Shown: piece after piece, positions 44,176-53,192 of the stretch
How positions within the stretch are numbered: position 1 is the stretch's first letter
Layout: every line of letters starts with the position of its first letter
Origin: Mesorhizobium sp. B2-8-5
Lineage (GTDB): Bacteria > Pseudomonadota > Alphaproteobacteria > Rhizobiales > Rhizobiaceae
DNA: 64,000 nucleotides
Assembly: GCF_006440675.2 (NCBI RefSeq)
Contig: NZ_CP083951.1
Location: 1,302,001 to 1,366,000 of the forward strand
Direction: 5' to 3'
The notes under the pieces: model-generated
The model's input: the letters and a program-made list of their open reading frames with translations, nothing else
Database searches by the model: none
What the model was told of the DNA's origin: nothing
Translations under genes and position numbers: made by a program

Positions 44176-44250
44176 CCACTATGGTTAACAATGGCTCCTT
44201 GAAACGGCGTCCGCGTTCGCGGCTGGCGCCAATTTCGGGAGCCGGGGACC

Positions 44251-45036
44251 ATGATATCCAGATCGCGTATCGCGTCAGCGCTTGCCGCAACCATCCTGTT
44301 GCCGATGACGCCGGCGCTGGCGGCGGACTACGATCCGCCGGTCTATGCCGACCAGGCGCCGGACTACCAGCCGGTCGAGGTCGGCTCGGGCTGGTACCTG
44401 CGCGGCGATGTCGCCTATCTGCCGCAGAAGAGCTTCAAAAACGGGGATTTCACCTTCCCGTCAGCGATCGCCAGCGCAAGCTTCAGCGAGAGCGAGGACG
44501 CCTATTTCGCGAGCGTCGGCTTCGGGTATCATTTCAATGACTATCTCCGCGCCGATCTCAACCTCGGATACCTGCCCGGCAACAAAGCCAGCTTCAGCTA
44601 TGACGACACAGCCACCGTGGTGGCGCCGGCAACGGCGACCGTGGGAGCCGGAAGCCTCAAGAACTATGCCTTCTCAGGCATATTGAACGGCTATGTCGAC
44701 CTTGGCACGTATGTCGGCGTCACGCCCTATATTGGCGCTGGTATCGGCATCGTTCAAAGCAAATACAGCCTTTCGGCGGACTATTTCACTGACAACGGTG
44801 ACGCAAGCGACGACTTCTCTCAGCGCAGCAGCAAAACAAAATATTCCTTGGCATACACATTGAACGCCGGCCTTGCCTATCAGGTCTCGAAGAATGTCCT
44901 GATCGATCTTGGCTATCAGTATTTCTCCGCGCCCGATGCCGAATATGTTACGGCCGCAAGCCTGAATTCCTTCCCAGTCCACAAAGGCATCAGCAACCAT
45001 CAGATCAAGCTTGGGCTGCGTTACGATCTCTGGTGA
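44251..45036 (+). CDS. Outer membrane beta-barrel protein, second member
   Basis: A 261-residue outer-membrane protein related to the one before: signal peptide MISRSRIASALAATILLPMT (cleaved after ALA), then DYDPPVYADQAPDYQP and the barrel start GSGWYLRGDVAYLPQ. Shared marks are ASVGFGYHFNDYLRADLNLG, YVDLGTYVGVTPYIGAGIG, LIDLGYQYFSAPDAEYV and the C-terminal strand NHQIKLGLRYDLW ending in an aromatic residue as barrels should. Its own CtrA box, GGGGA ribosome site and terminator make it an independent unit. Confidence 0.88.
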   Translation: MISRSRIASALAATILLPMTPALAADYDPPVYADQAPDYQPVEVGSGWYLRGDVAYLPQKSFKNGDFTFPSAIASASFSESEDAYFASVGFGYHFNDYLRADLNLGYLPGNKASFSYDDTATVVAPATATVGAGSLKNYAFSGILNGYVDLGTYVGVTPYIGAGIGIVQSKYSLSADYFTDNGDASDDFSQRSSKTKYSLAYTLNAGLAYQVSKNVLIDLGYQYFSAPDAEYVTAASLNSFPVHKGISNHQIKLGLRYDLW

Positions 45037-45059
45037 GCGGAGTAGGCGCAGAGGTTTCG

Positions 45060-45089
45060 ACGGCGGGTCCCTGAAGGCCCCGCCGTTTT
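45060..45089 (+). terminator. Terminator after the second porin gene
   Basis: ACGGCGGG-tccctgaaggc-CCCGCCGT followed by TTT, 24 bases after the stop. Confidence 0.75.
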
Positions 45090-45147
45090 CGTTTCGGATC
45101 GAGCATCAGTCGAAGGGAATATCCTGACAGCGACAAAAACTTTGTTC

Positions 45148-45176
45148 TTGACGCCGAAGGTCTAAGCGCATATCGC
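45148..45176 (+). promoter_or_regulatory. Predicted serC promoter
   Basis: TTGACG (45148-45153), a 17-base spacer and TATCGC (45171-45176). The predicted start, near 45183, coincides with the first stem of the serC leader RNA. Confidence 0.45.
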
Positions 45177-45181
45177 CGTCC

Positions 45182-45232
45182 GTGGGCCACCCCTCCCCAA
45201 CGAGGGGCCACTATCTGGAAGGATAGACCACG
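45182..45232 (+). ncRNA. serC leader RNA
   Basis: Two hairpins directly before the serC ATG. Hairpin 1: outer GTGG/CCAC (45182-45185 with 45208-45211) and inner CCCCTC/GAGGGG (45190-45195 with 45202-45207). Hairpin 2: CTATC-tggaag-GATAG (45211-45226), whose loop carries the Shine-Dalgarno purines GGAAGG. A conserved leader of this kind upstream of serC in alphaproteobacteria is known as the serC motif. The ligand or mechanism is not known; control of ribosome access is the natural inference. Confidence 0.65.
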
Positions 45233-46408
45233 ATGACGACGCTTACCAAGCCCGGACTCCGTCCGGCAAACCCCAATTTCTCTTCAGGTCCTTGCGCAAA
45301 ACGCCCCGGCTGGTCGGTCGAGGCGCTCAAAGCTGCCGCGCTCGGGCGCTCGCACCGCGCCAAGATCGGCAAAAGCAAGCTCGAGCAGGCGATCGAGCTG
45401 ACGCGCGAAATCCTCAAGGTTCCCGCGGACTACCGCATCGGCATCGTGCCGGCGTCGGATACCGGCGCTGTCGAGATGGCGCTGTGGTCGCTGCTCGGCA
45501 AGCGTGGCGTCGACATGGTCGCCTGGGAAAGTTTCGGCTCCGGCTGGGTGACCGATGTCGTCAAGCAGCTGAAGCTCGCCGACATGCGCAAGATCGAGGC
45601 CGGCTACGGCGAACTGCCCGACCTGACCCAGATCGACTTCGACCGCGACGTCGTCTTCACCTGGAACGGCACGACCTCGGGCGTGCGTGTGCCGAATGGC
45701 GATTTCATTCCTACGAACCGCAAGGGCCTGACCATCTGCGACGCGACGTCGGCCGCCTTCGCGCAGCGGCTCGATTTCGAAAAGCTCGATGTGGTCACCT
45801 TTTCCTGGCAGAAGGTGCTGGGCGGCGAGGGCGCGCATGGCATGCTGATCCTCAGCCCGCGCGCCGTCGCCCGGCTGGAGACCTACAAGCCGGCCTGGCC
45901 GCTGCCGAAGATCTTCCGCCTGACCTCGGGCGGCAAGCTGATCGAAGGCATCTTCAAGGGCGAGACCATCAACACGCCGTCGATGCTGTGCGTCGAGGAT
46001 TATCTCGACGCGCTCCACTGGGCGAAGTCGATCGGCGGGCTCGAGGCGCTGATTGCCCGCGCGGACGCCAATGCCGCGGTGCTCGACCGGTTCGCCGACA
46101 AGTCGGCGTGGCTCGGCCACCTCGCCGTCGATCCGGCGACGCGCTCGAACACGTCCGTGTGCCTTTCGTTCACCGACGCGCAAGTGGCGGCGCTCGATGC
46201 GGACGGGCAGGCGGCCTTCGCCAAGGGTATCGTGTCTTCGCTCGACAAGGAGGGCGTCGCCTACGACATCGGCTCCTACCGCGACGCGCCGCCCGGCCTG
46301 CGCATCTGGTGCGGCGCCACCGTCGAGACCGCCGATCTCGAAGCGTTGCTGCCCTGGCTCGACTGGGCCTTCGCCACGCAAAAGGCGTCGCTCAAGGCAG
46401 CGGCCTGA
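45233..46408 (+). CDS. serC: Phosphoserine transaminase SerC
   Basis: A 391-residue PLP enzyme of the alphaproteobacterial/archaeal-type SerC group: [13 protein letters not shown] at the N-terminus, the PLP lysine in [16 protein letters not shown] (Lys194) and [20 protein letters not shown]. It makes phosphoserine from 3-phosphohydroxypyruvate, the step after SerA, encoded 65 bases downstream. Together they form the serine pathway operon, under the leader RNA. Confidence 0.96.
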   Translation: MTTLTKPGLRPANPNFSSGPCAKRPGWSVEALKAAALGRSHRAKIGKSKLEQAIELTREILKVPADYRIGIVPASDTGAVEMALWSLLGKRGVDMVAWESFGSGWVTDVVKQLKLADMRKIEAGYGELPDLTQIDFDRDVVFTWNGTTSGVRVPNGDFIPTNRKGLTICDATSAAFAQRLDFEKLDVVTFSWQKVLGGEGAHGMLILSPRAVARLETYKPAWPLPKIFRLTSGGKLIEGIFKGETINTPSMLCVEDYLDALHWAKSIGGLEALIARADANAAVLDRFADKSAWLGHLAVDPATRSNTSVCLSFTDAQVAALDADGQAAFAKGIVSSLDKEGVAYDIGSYRDAPPGLRIWCGATVETADLEALLPWLDWAFATQKASLKAAA

Positions 46409-46473
46409 AATCCGTGGCGGCCTCCGGCCGCCACCATTTTCCGACACATCCAATCCCCTTCAAGGAGGCCGTG

Positions 46474-48075
46474 ATGGCGCCCCGCGTTCTCGTTTCGGAT
46501 AAACTTTCCACCACCGCCGTGCAGATCTTCAAGGATCGCGGCATCGAGGTCGACTACTTGCCCGACCTCGGCAAGGACAAGGAAAAGCTGCTTGAGGTGA
46601 TCGGCCAGTATGACGGCCTCGCCATCCGCTCGGCGACCAAGGTCACCGAGAAACTGATCAATGCCGCCGGCAGGCTCAAGGTCGTCGGCCGCGCCGGTAT
46701 CGGCGTCGACAATGTCGACATCCCGGCCGCCAGCCGCAAGGGCATCATCGTGATGAATACGCCCTTCGGCAATTCGATCACCACGGCCGAGCATGCGGTG
46801 GCGATGATCTTCGCGCTGGCGCGACAGATACCGGAAGCCAATGCCTCGACCCATTCCGGCAAGTGGGAAAAGAACCGCTTCATGGGTGTCGAGATCACCA
46901 GCAAGACGCTGGGCGTGATCGGCTGCGGTAATATCGGCTCGATCGTCGCCACGCGCGGCGTCGGCCTGAAGATGCATGTGATCGCCTTCGACCCGTTCCT
47001 GTCGGACAGCCGCGCCGAGGAGCTCGGCGTCCAGAAGGTCGAGCTCGACGAGCTCTTCGCCCGCGCCGACTTCATCACCTTGCACACGCCGCTGACCGAC
47101 AAGACGCGCAACATCATCGATGCGGCCGCGATCGCCAAGATGAAGGACGGCGTGCGCATCATCAACTGCGCCCGCGGCGGATTGGTCGTCGAGGCGGACC
47201 TGGTCGCGGCGCTGAAGAGCGGCAAGGTGGCGGGCGCCGGCATCGACGTGTTCGAGGTCGAGCCGGCCGAGCAGAACGCGCTGTTCGGCATGGACAATGT
47301 CGTGGCGACCCCGCATCTCGGCGCCTCGACCACCGAGGCGCAGGAAAATGTCGCGCTGCAGGTCGCCGAGCAGATGAGCGACTACCTGATCAAGGGCGCG
47401 GTCTCCAACGCCATCAACATGCCTTCGATCAGCGCCGAGGAGGCGCCGCGGCTGAAGCCTTTCGTCAAGCTCGCCGAAGTGCTCGGCGCCTTTGTCGGCC
47501 AGGTCACCGAGGATCCGATCAAGGAGGTCGAGATCCTGTTCGACGGCTCGACCGCGACGATGAACACGCGCGCGCTGGTGAGCGCCGCCCTTGCCGGCCT
47601 CATCCGGCCGCAGGTCTCCGACGTCAACATGGTGTCGGCGCCGATCATGGTGAAGGAGCGCGGCATCATCGTCGCCGAGGTCAAGCGCGACAAGTCGGGT
47701 GTGTTCGACGGCTATATCAAGCTCACCGTCAAGACCGAGCACAGGACGCGCTCGATCGCCGGCACCTGCTTCTCCGACGGCAAGCCGCGCTTCATCCAGA
47801 TCAAGGGCATCAATCTCGACGCCGAGGTCGGCCAGCACATGCTCTACACCACCAATGCCGACGCGCCCGGCATCATCGGCCTGCTCGGCACGGTGTGCGG
47901 CGAGAACGGCGTCAACATCGCCAACTTCCAGCTCGGCCGCAACCGGCCGGGCGGCGATGCGATCGCGCTGCTTTATCTCGACGCGCCCTTCCCGGAAAAA
48001 GTGCTGGAGCAGGTGCGCGCGCACAAGTCGATCGACTCGGCGAAGCGGCTTCGCTTCGACGTCGGTGCCGAGTAG
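46474..48075 (+). CDS. serA: D-3-phosphoglycerate dehydrogenase SerA
   Basis: A 533-residue long-form SerA. The catalytic domain has the NAD loop VIGCGNIGSIVATRG (near residue 150), the arginine and histidine sites INCARGGLVVEADL and TPHLGASTTEAQ; it is followed by an intervening allosteric-substrate-binding domain and a C-terminal ACT domain (MLYTTNADAPGIIGLLGTVC) where serine may bind for feedback. AAGGAGG precedes the ATG at 46474. The same frame is open upstream for almost 400 codons, but that stretch is a shadow of serC. Confidence 0.97.
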   Translation: MAPRVLVSDKLSTTAVQIFKDRGIEVDYLPDLGKDKEKLLEVIGQYDGLAIRSATKVTEKLINAAGRLKVVGRAGIGVDNVDIPAASRKGIIVMNTPFGNSITTAEHAVAMIFALARQIPEANASTHSGKWEKNRFMGVEITSKTLGVIGCGNIGSIVATRGVGLKMHVIAFDPFLSDSRAEELGVQKVELDELFARADFITLHTPLTDKTRNIIDAAAIAKMKDGVRIINCARGGLVVEADLVAALKSGKVAGAGIDVFEVEPAEQNALFGMDNVVATPHLGASTTEAQENVALQVAEQMSDYLIKGAVSNAINMPSISAEEAPRLKPFVKLAEVLGAFVGQVTEDPIKEVEILFDGSTATMNTRALVSAALAGLIRPQVSDVNMVSAPIMVKERGIIVAEVKRDKSGVFDGYIKLTVKTEHRTRSIAGTCFSDGKPRFIQIKGINLDAEVGQHMLYTTNADAPGIIGLLGTVCGENGVNIANFQLGRNRPGGDAIALLYLDAPFPEKVLEQVRAHKSIDSAKRLRFDVGAE

Positions 48076-48104
48076 CCGATCATCCATCGTCCGACATGAA
48101 ATGC

Positions 48105-48126
48105 CCCGCCTGCAGCAGCAGGCGGG
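48105..48126 (+). terminator. Hairpin after serA, probable terminator
   Basis: CCCGCCTGC-agca-GCAGGCGGG, a perfect 9-bp stem 30 bases after the serA stop. There is no good T-run after it (CCGCTAATTT), so termination may be incomplete or rho-assisted. Confidence 0.55.
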
Positions 48127-48183
48127 CCGCTAATTTATGATATGGCCGTCACCCGGCGGCTGCTTGGCGCATGATTTGAGACA

Positions 48184-49083
48184 TCATCCCGTCTGCAGCG
48201 CTGCTCGGCTGCCGCTGTACTCGGCAAGTGCAATGCCGCCGAGGACAAGCGCCAGCGCGAAAGCCTGATAGGCCTGAAACTGCTCGCCGACGATCAGCAC
48301 CGAAAGCAGCGTGCCGAAGATCGGCACCAGGTTGATGAACAGCCCGGCGCGGTTGGCGCCGATCAATTCGTTGCCCTTGATGTAAAGGACCTGCGAGACG
48401 ACCGAGGCGCCGAGCGCCGTGTAGAGCGTGAGCGCCCATCCACGCGCATCCGGCACGATGACGCGGCCAGATGCGACCTCCCAGACGAAGAAGGGCACGG
48501 AGATCAGCAGCGCGGCGATCGACAGCGCCAGCATGAAACTCTGCCAGCGGATTGCCGGCTTGAGGCGCAGCCCCACCGAATAGAGGCTGTAGCAAAGCAC
48601 CGCGACAAGCATGATGGCGTCGCCGAAGTTGAGATCGAGCTTCAAGAGCTGGCCGAGGTCGCCATGGCTGGCGGTCAGCGCGACGCCAACGATGGTGAGG
48701 ACGACGCCGACGACCTGCAGAGGCTGCACGCGCAGCCTGAACAGCACGAAATTGGCAAGGATGATGACGATCGGGATGGCTGCCTGCTCGATCGAGACGT
48801 TGATGGCGGTCGTGTAGTTAAGCGCCGTGTAGAAGATGACGTTGAAGATGGTGAAGCCGCAGGCGCCGAGGCCGGCAAGCAACCTCCAGTGCCTGCGCAC
48901 TTCGGGCCAATCCTCACGCAGCGTCCGCCAACCGACGGGCAGCAGGATCAGCACCGCCATCACCCAGCGGAGGAACACCAGCGTCATCGGCGAGACATGG
49001 CCGACGGCAAGCTTGCCCGCCACCGAATTGCCGCCCCACAGGAGCATGGTCGACAGAAGGAACAGATAGGCGGCTCGGTGCAT
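48184..49083 (-). CDS. EamA/DMT family transporter
   Basis: A 299-residue protein with ten membrane segments in two EamA repeats: LLSTMLLWGGNSVAGKLAVG and RWVMAVLILLP in the first, ALGASVVSQVLYIKGNELIG and NLVPIFGTLLSVLIVGEQF in the second (the last is the usual end signature). DMT carriers export amino acids, metabolites or drugs; no substrate can be given. Convergent with serA. Confidence 0.9.
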   Translation of the reverse strand: MHRAAYLFLLSTMLLWGGNSVAGKLAVGHVSPMTLVFLRWVMAVLILLPVGWRTLREDWPEVRRHWRLLAGLGACGFTIFNVIFYTALNYTTAINVSIEQAAIPIVIILANFVLFRLRVQPLQVVGVVLTIVGVALTASHGDLGQLLKLDLNFGDAIMLVAVLCYSLYSVGLRLKPAIRWQSFMLALSIAALLISVPFFVWEVASGRVIVPDARGWALTLYTALGASVVSQVLYIKGNELIGANRAGLFINLVPIFGTLLSVLIVGEQFQAYQAFALALVLGGIALAEYSGSRAALQTG

Positions 49084-49403
49084 GGAGGTTCCGGCCTCGG
49101 TGTTCGAGGATTCAGCCCGGCCTAGAGTGGAGGCGGCGGCAAGTAAATGATGCGAAAGCCGGAATTTGTTGTGCCTGGATCAGGTTGACGTTTCGCCGGC
49201 GGCGTCATTTTGATCCAACTCCTGTGTGGGGCATGGTCACTTGCGAAAGCCGGTTCCCGCTTTTTGGGTTCGCTGACCTTCGGTTCGGGGTCATGCTCCA
49301 AGGATGGTTTCGGCGGCAAAGAAAGGGTCGCGCCCGCCTGCGCTAGACGCTATAGAGGCCTGTCGTTTCAGGCCGCCCGCGCGGCATTTCAAGGGAAAAG
49401 AAC
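49084..49403. repeat. Intergenic region with one dispersed hairpin
   Basis: This 320-base gap between the divergent EamA and purA genes has no gene. A dispersed element at 49231-49296 is bounded by GCATG and CATGC and contains CGAAAGCCGGTTCCCGCTTT, closely similar to the second hairpin at 12115-12159. The rest presumably holds the two promoters. Confidence 0.6.
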
Positions 49404-50702
49404 ATGGCCAATGTGGTGGTCGTCGGCTCGCAATGGGGCGACGAAGGCAAGGGCAAGATCGTCGACTGGCTGTCGGAACGGGCCGATGTGGTCGTGCGCT
49501 TCCAGGGCGGCCACAATGCCGGCCATACGCTGGTCGTCGACGGCAAGGTCTACAAGCTGTCGCTGCTGCCCTCGGGCGTGGTGCGGGAAGGCAAGCTTTC
49601 GATCATCGGCAATGGCGTGGTGTTCGATCCGCATGCCTTCGTCGCCGAAGCCAAGAAGCTCAAGGAGCAGGGCGTGGAGGTCACGCCGGAGCGCCTGAAA
49701 ATAGCCGAAAACACCGCGCTTATCCTGTCGCTGCACCGGGAGCTGGACGGATTCCGCGAAGACGCCGCCTCAAATTCCGGAACCAAGATAGGCACGACCC
49801 GCCGCGGCATCGGCCCCGCCTATGAGGACAAGGTGGGACGACGCGCGGTGCGGGTGATGGATTTGGCGGATTTGGAAACACTTCCCTTGAAGGTCGACAG
49901 GCTGCTGACGCACCACAACGCGCTGCGTCGCGGGCTCGGCCATGCGGAAGCGACGCATGAGGCGATCATGCAGGAGCTGACCTCGGTGGCCGCCGAGATC
50001 CTGCCCTACATGGACCGTGTCTGGAAGGTGCTCGACGACAAGCGTCGCGCCGGCGAGCGCATCCTGTTCGAGGGCGCGCAGGGCACGCTGCTCGACATCG
50101 ACCACGGTACCTATCCCTTCGTCACCTCGTCCAACACCGTGGCCGGGCAGGCGGCTGCCGGCTCGGGCGTGGGCCCCGGCGTCATCGGTTATGTGCTCGG
50201 CATCACCAAGGCCTACACGACGCGCGTCGGCGAGGGACCGTTCCCGACCGAGCAGAAGAACGAGATCGGCGAGTTCCTCGGCACGCGCGGCCATGAGTTC
50301 GGCGTGGTCACCGGCCGCAAGCGCCGCTGCGGCTGGTTCGACGCCGTGCTGGTGCGCCAGGCCGTCGCCGTCAACGGCATCAAGGGTATCGCTCTCACCA
50401 AGCTCGACGTGCTCGACGGGCTGGACGAGATCAAGGTCTGCACGGGCTACAGGCTCGATGGCGAGACGATCGATTACCTGCCGGCCAGCCAGGGCGCGCA
50501 AGCGCGGGTCGAGCCCATCTACGAGACGCTCGAAGGCTGGAAGGGAACCACGGCCGGCGCCAGAAGCTGGAACGATTTGCCGGCGCAAGCCGTCAAATAT
50601 GTCCGCCATATCGAGGAGCTGATCGGCGCCCCGGTGGCGCTGCTCTCCACCAGCCCCGAGCGGGACGACACAATACTTGTGACCGATCCGTTTCAAGACT
50701 AG
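49404..50702 (+). CDS. purA: Adenylosuccinate synthase PurA
   Basis: A 432-residue enzyme starting [23 protein letters not shown], the hallmark GDEGKGK loop; further marks are [10 protein letters not shown], the [14 protein letters not shown] loop, [20 protein letters not shown] and [10 protein letters not shown]. It joins IMP and aspartate in AMP synthesis. AAGGGAAAAG lies before the ATG. Confidence 0.98.
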   Translation: MANVVVVGSQWGDEGKGKIVDWLSERADVVVRFQGGHNAGHTLVVDGKVYKLSLLPSGVVREGKLSIIGNGVVFDPHAFVAEAKKLKEQGVEVTPERLKIAENTALILSLHRELDGFREDAASNSGTKIGTTRRGIGPAYEDKVGRRAVRVMDLADLETLPLKVDRLLTHHNALRRGLGHAEATHEAIMQELTSVAAEILPYMDRVWKVLDDKRRAGERILFEGAQGTLLDIDHGTYPFVTSSNTVAGQAAAGSGVGPGVIGYVLGITKAYTTRVGEGPFPTEQKNEIGEFLGTRGHEFGVVTGRKRRCGWFDAVLVRQAVAVNGIKGIALTKLDVLDGLDEIKVCTGYRLDGETIDYLPASQGAQARVEPIYETLEGWKGTTAGARSWNDLPAQAVKYVRHIEELIGAPVALLSTSPERDDTILVTDPFQD

Positions 50703-50771
50703 TTTCACAGCCCTTCCCGGCGCTACGGCTGATTTGCGGCCGGCGGGAAAAGAATGCAGGTCACCTGACGC

Positions 50772-52568
50772 ATGGCAGATTTCGTTAGTGTTCTGAAAAA
50801 GCAGATCGACAAGAAGGTGGACCCTTCGTTCGAGGTGCGCAAACAGATATACGACGGTGCCCGCGCGGTGCTGGCGAAGAAGCTCGCCGAGTATTCCCCG
50901 CCGCTTGCGCCCGATGTCGTCAGCAAGCAGAAGCGCTCGCTGGAAGATGCCATCTCCAGCGTCGAGCGCGAATATGCCAAACCCGTTCCGGCCGAGGATC
51001 CGCTGGCGGAGCTGGAGCATATTTTCTCCTCCATCGACCGCAACAAGAACCAGCCGAGCCATTCCCGCCAGCCGGCGGCGCCTGAGCCTGCCAAGCCGGA
51101 TCCGTTCAAATCCGAACCGTTCAGGCCGGCGCCCGCGCCCGCCAGGACGGAACCAAGCTGGCAAAGCGCGCCGAAGGCGGAGCCCGCGCGGCAGAACCCC
51201 GTGAAAGCCGAGCCGGCGTGGCAGAACACGGCAAGGACGGAGCCGAACTGGCAGACCGCGCCAAAGGCCGAACCAGCCTGGCAGAAGGCGCCGCCGCCGA
51301 TGCCGTCGCCGCGCGAGGACGATGTAGGCCTGACGGGCATGGACGATGCCGATGACGGCGGCGATGTCTTTGCCAATGACGAGCAGCCGGCGGCCGATAC
51401 CTTCCAGCGCCTGCGGCCACAGCGGCAGGAACGCAAGCGCAGCTATGGCGGCTTGATCGCCGCTCTCATCGCGCTGTTGGTGCTCGCCGGCGGCGGCTAC
51501 GGCATATGGCTGAACAAGAATGCGTTCGGCTCGCTCTTCGGCCTTGGCGGCGGCAGCAAGACGGTCTCGACCGAGCCGCTGGTCAAGCCGGCTCCGGCCA
51601 AGCCGGCGACGGAGACGGCGGCCCCGCCGGCTGCGCCCAGCGCCAGCGAGCCGGCCGACGCGACCAAATTCACGCAACGCCTGACACCCGAGGGCAAGGA
51701 GACCGATCCCGGTCCGGCCGGCGGACAGGCCACGATCGGCGAAGGCGAATCCGTCGCGGCGCTGACCTCCCGGCCGCCGGCCGCGCCGGTGACGACACCG
51801 CCTGTTCCGGCCACGCAAACGCCCGAGGCGCCTGCCGCAACGCCGGCTCCGACCGACGCCGCCAATCCGACGCCGCCAGCGGCCGGAACAACACCGCCCG
51901 CGGCTGATGCGGCAACGCAGCCCGCGGCTGGCACCACGCCACCGGCGGCTGGAGCAACGCCGCCGGCCGCAGGCACGACGCCGCCCGCGCCAGCGCCGAC
52001 GACTGCGACCGTGCCGGTAGGACAGAAGGCGATCTTCTATGAGGAGCGCACCAGCACGCAGCAGGGCACGGCCGAGCCCGGCAGCATCGTCTGGTCGCTG
52101 GTGCAGGAATCGCCCGGCGGCGATCTGCCGCCCGAACCGGCGATCCGCGCCGAGGCGACGATCCCCGGCAAGAATATCCAGTTGCGCATGACGATCCGGC
52201 GCAACACCGACCAGACGCTGCCGGCCAGCCACATCGTCGAGATGATCTTCCTGACGCCGGAAGGGTTTGACGGCGGCGGCGTCGACAACATCCTGCGCAT
52301 CGCCATGAAGAGCTCCGAACAGGATGCCGGCAGCCCGCTGATCGGCATTCCGGCCAAGATCGCCGACGGCTTCTTCCTCGTCGCGCTCAACGACACCAAG
52401 GCGGACGAGGACGCCAACCTGACGCTGCTTCGCGGCCAGGACTGGATCGACGTGCCCGTGGTCTACAAGACCGGACGCCGCGCGCTGCTCACCATGGAAA
52501 AGGGCATCCCGGGCGAGAAGGTTTTCGACGAGGCGCTGAAGGCCTGGGCAGCGAAGACGTCGGGGTGA
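50772..52568 (+). CDS. Large single-pass membrane protein of unknown function
   Basis: A 598-residue protein I do not recognise beyond similar rhizobial hypothetical proteins. N-terminal domain (1-90): ADFVSVLKKQIDKKVDPSFE then VRKQIYDGARAVLAKKLAEY, predicted helical and charged. Residues about 110-180 contain five or six tandem units of about ten residues with a W/R-Q core (EPSWQSAPKA, EPARQNPVKA, EPAWQNTART, EPNWQTAPKA, EPAWQKAPPP). A membrane segment follows near residue 222 (GGLIAALIALLVLAGGGYGIW), then a P/A/T-rich region with TPPAA repeats (about 340-415) and a C-terminal beta-rich domain (IFYEERTSTQQGTAEPGSIV ... NIQLRMTIRRNTDQTLPASH). The C-terminal part should be periplasmic. Confidence 0.8.
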   Translation: MADFVSVLKKQIDKKVDPSFEVRKQIYDGARAVLAKKLAEYSPPLAPDVVSKQKRSLEDAISSVEREYAKPVPAEDPLAELEHIFSSIDRNKNQPSHSRQPAAPEPAKPDPFKSEPFRPAPAPARTEPSWQSAPKAEPARQNPVKAEPAWQNTARTEPNWQTAPKAEPAWQKAPPPMPSPREDDVGLTGMDDADDGGDVFANDEQPAADTFQRLRPQRQERKRSYGGLIAALIALLVLAGGGYGIWLNKNAFGSLFGLGGGSKTVSTEPLVKPAPAKPATETAAPPAAPSASEPADATKFTQRLTPEGKETDPGPAGGQATIGEGESVAALTSRPPAAPVTTPPVPATQTPEAPAATPAPTDAANPTPPAAGTTPPAADAATQPAAGTTPPAAGATPPAAGTTPPAPAPTTATVPVGQKAIFYEERTSTQQGTAEPGSIVWSLVQESPGGDLPPEPAIRAEATIPGKNIQLRMTIRRNTDQTLPASHIVEMIFLTPEGFDGGGVDNILRIAMKSSEQDAGSPLIGIPAKIADGFFLVALNDTKADEDANLTLLRGQDWIDVPVVYKTGRRALLTMEKGIPGEKVFDEALKAWAAKTSG

Positions 52569-52595
52569 GGAACAGCGGCGGTCTTGAGCTACCGC

Positions 52596-52895
52596 TCAGA
52601 AGCCCTGAAACAGCATGTCGAGAGCGGCGACGATCTCATCGTGATGTCTTGCGAGGTTTCCTTCTGCCGCCCGCAATTCCGAAGCCATTACAGCCGAAAT
52701 GAATTGAGTGACCATCACGTGGTCTTTGCCATCGATTCTGAAGATCGGATTTAGCCTGCGCGCCGGCAACGGTGCGATGTTGGGCGGCAGAAGCGGAACG
52801 ACGACGTTGGTGTCGAGGTGTTCCAGTATGTCGGACTGGACATCAAGGAGATAACCGTCGCTTCCTGCGTTCCGATAGAAATCATAACGGGCCAT
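52596..52895 (-). CDS. ccdB: CcdB family toxin
   Basis: A 99-residue CcdB-like protein: ARYDFYRNAGSDGYLLDVQS, the central VVPLLPPNIAPLPARRLNPI, then GKDHVMVTQFISAVMASELR and the C-terminal helix ending in FQGF. CcdB poisons DNA gyrase in the F plasmid system. Its ATG shares one base with the TGA of the upstream antitoxin. A TTG one codon earlier is not a likely start. Confidence 0.88.
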   Translation of the reverse strand: MARYDFYRNAGSDGYLLDVQSDILEHLDTNVVVPLLPPNIAPLPARRLNPIFRIDGKDHVMVTQFISAVMASELRAAEGNLARHHDEIVAALDMLFQGF

Positions 52896-53137
52896 CAAAA
52901 CAGCCGGTGCTTGGCTAAAGGCAGACCGTTGCGTTTGACATATTCGTTGGAGCTTTCGAGCGCTTCCTTGTTCTCTTCCTGCCAGCGACGCGTTTTCTCG
53001 GCAGAAATTGCCTTAGCGATCCCTTGCTCGGCAGCGCGGGACATGTTGATGCCCAATGCCTTGGCCTCCTCGATCAATCTGGAATCAATCGAGGTATTGA
53101 CCGATTTGCGTTGCGGTTTTGCAGTTGAATGGAGCAT
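52895..53137 (-). CDS. ccdA: CcdA family antitoxin
   Basis: An 80-residue antitoxin: the N-terminal ribbon-helix-helix (KPQRKSVNTSIDSRLIEEAK, ALGINMSRAAEQGIAKAI) binds DNA, and the C-terminal RRWQEENKEALESSNEYVKR with NGLPLAKHRLF is the CcdB-binding tail found in almost all CcdA proteins. Coupled to ccdB by a one-base overlap. Confidence 0.9.
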   Translation of the reverse strand: MLHSTAKPQRKSVNTSIDSRLIEEAKALGINMSRAAEQGIAKAISAEKTRRWQEENKEALESSNEYVKRNGLPLAKHRLF

Positions 53138-53192
53138 GGCCTACCTCTTCATGCGCATAGAATAAGCGCATATCTGCGTGCAAGCAAGCTGC

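Noticed and set aside
45292..46473. A continuous reading frame joined to serA that would give a 927-residue protein
   Set aside because: The part before 46474 is a shadow frame of serC, rich in Arg and Ala with no family similarity; serA has its own AAGGAGG and the normal N-terminus MAPRVLVSDKL.
49770..52232. A minus-strand frame of 820 codons opposite purA and the 598-residue gene
   Set aside because: A shadow frame made of Arg/Gly/Leu-rich text; purA on the plus strand is certain.
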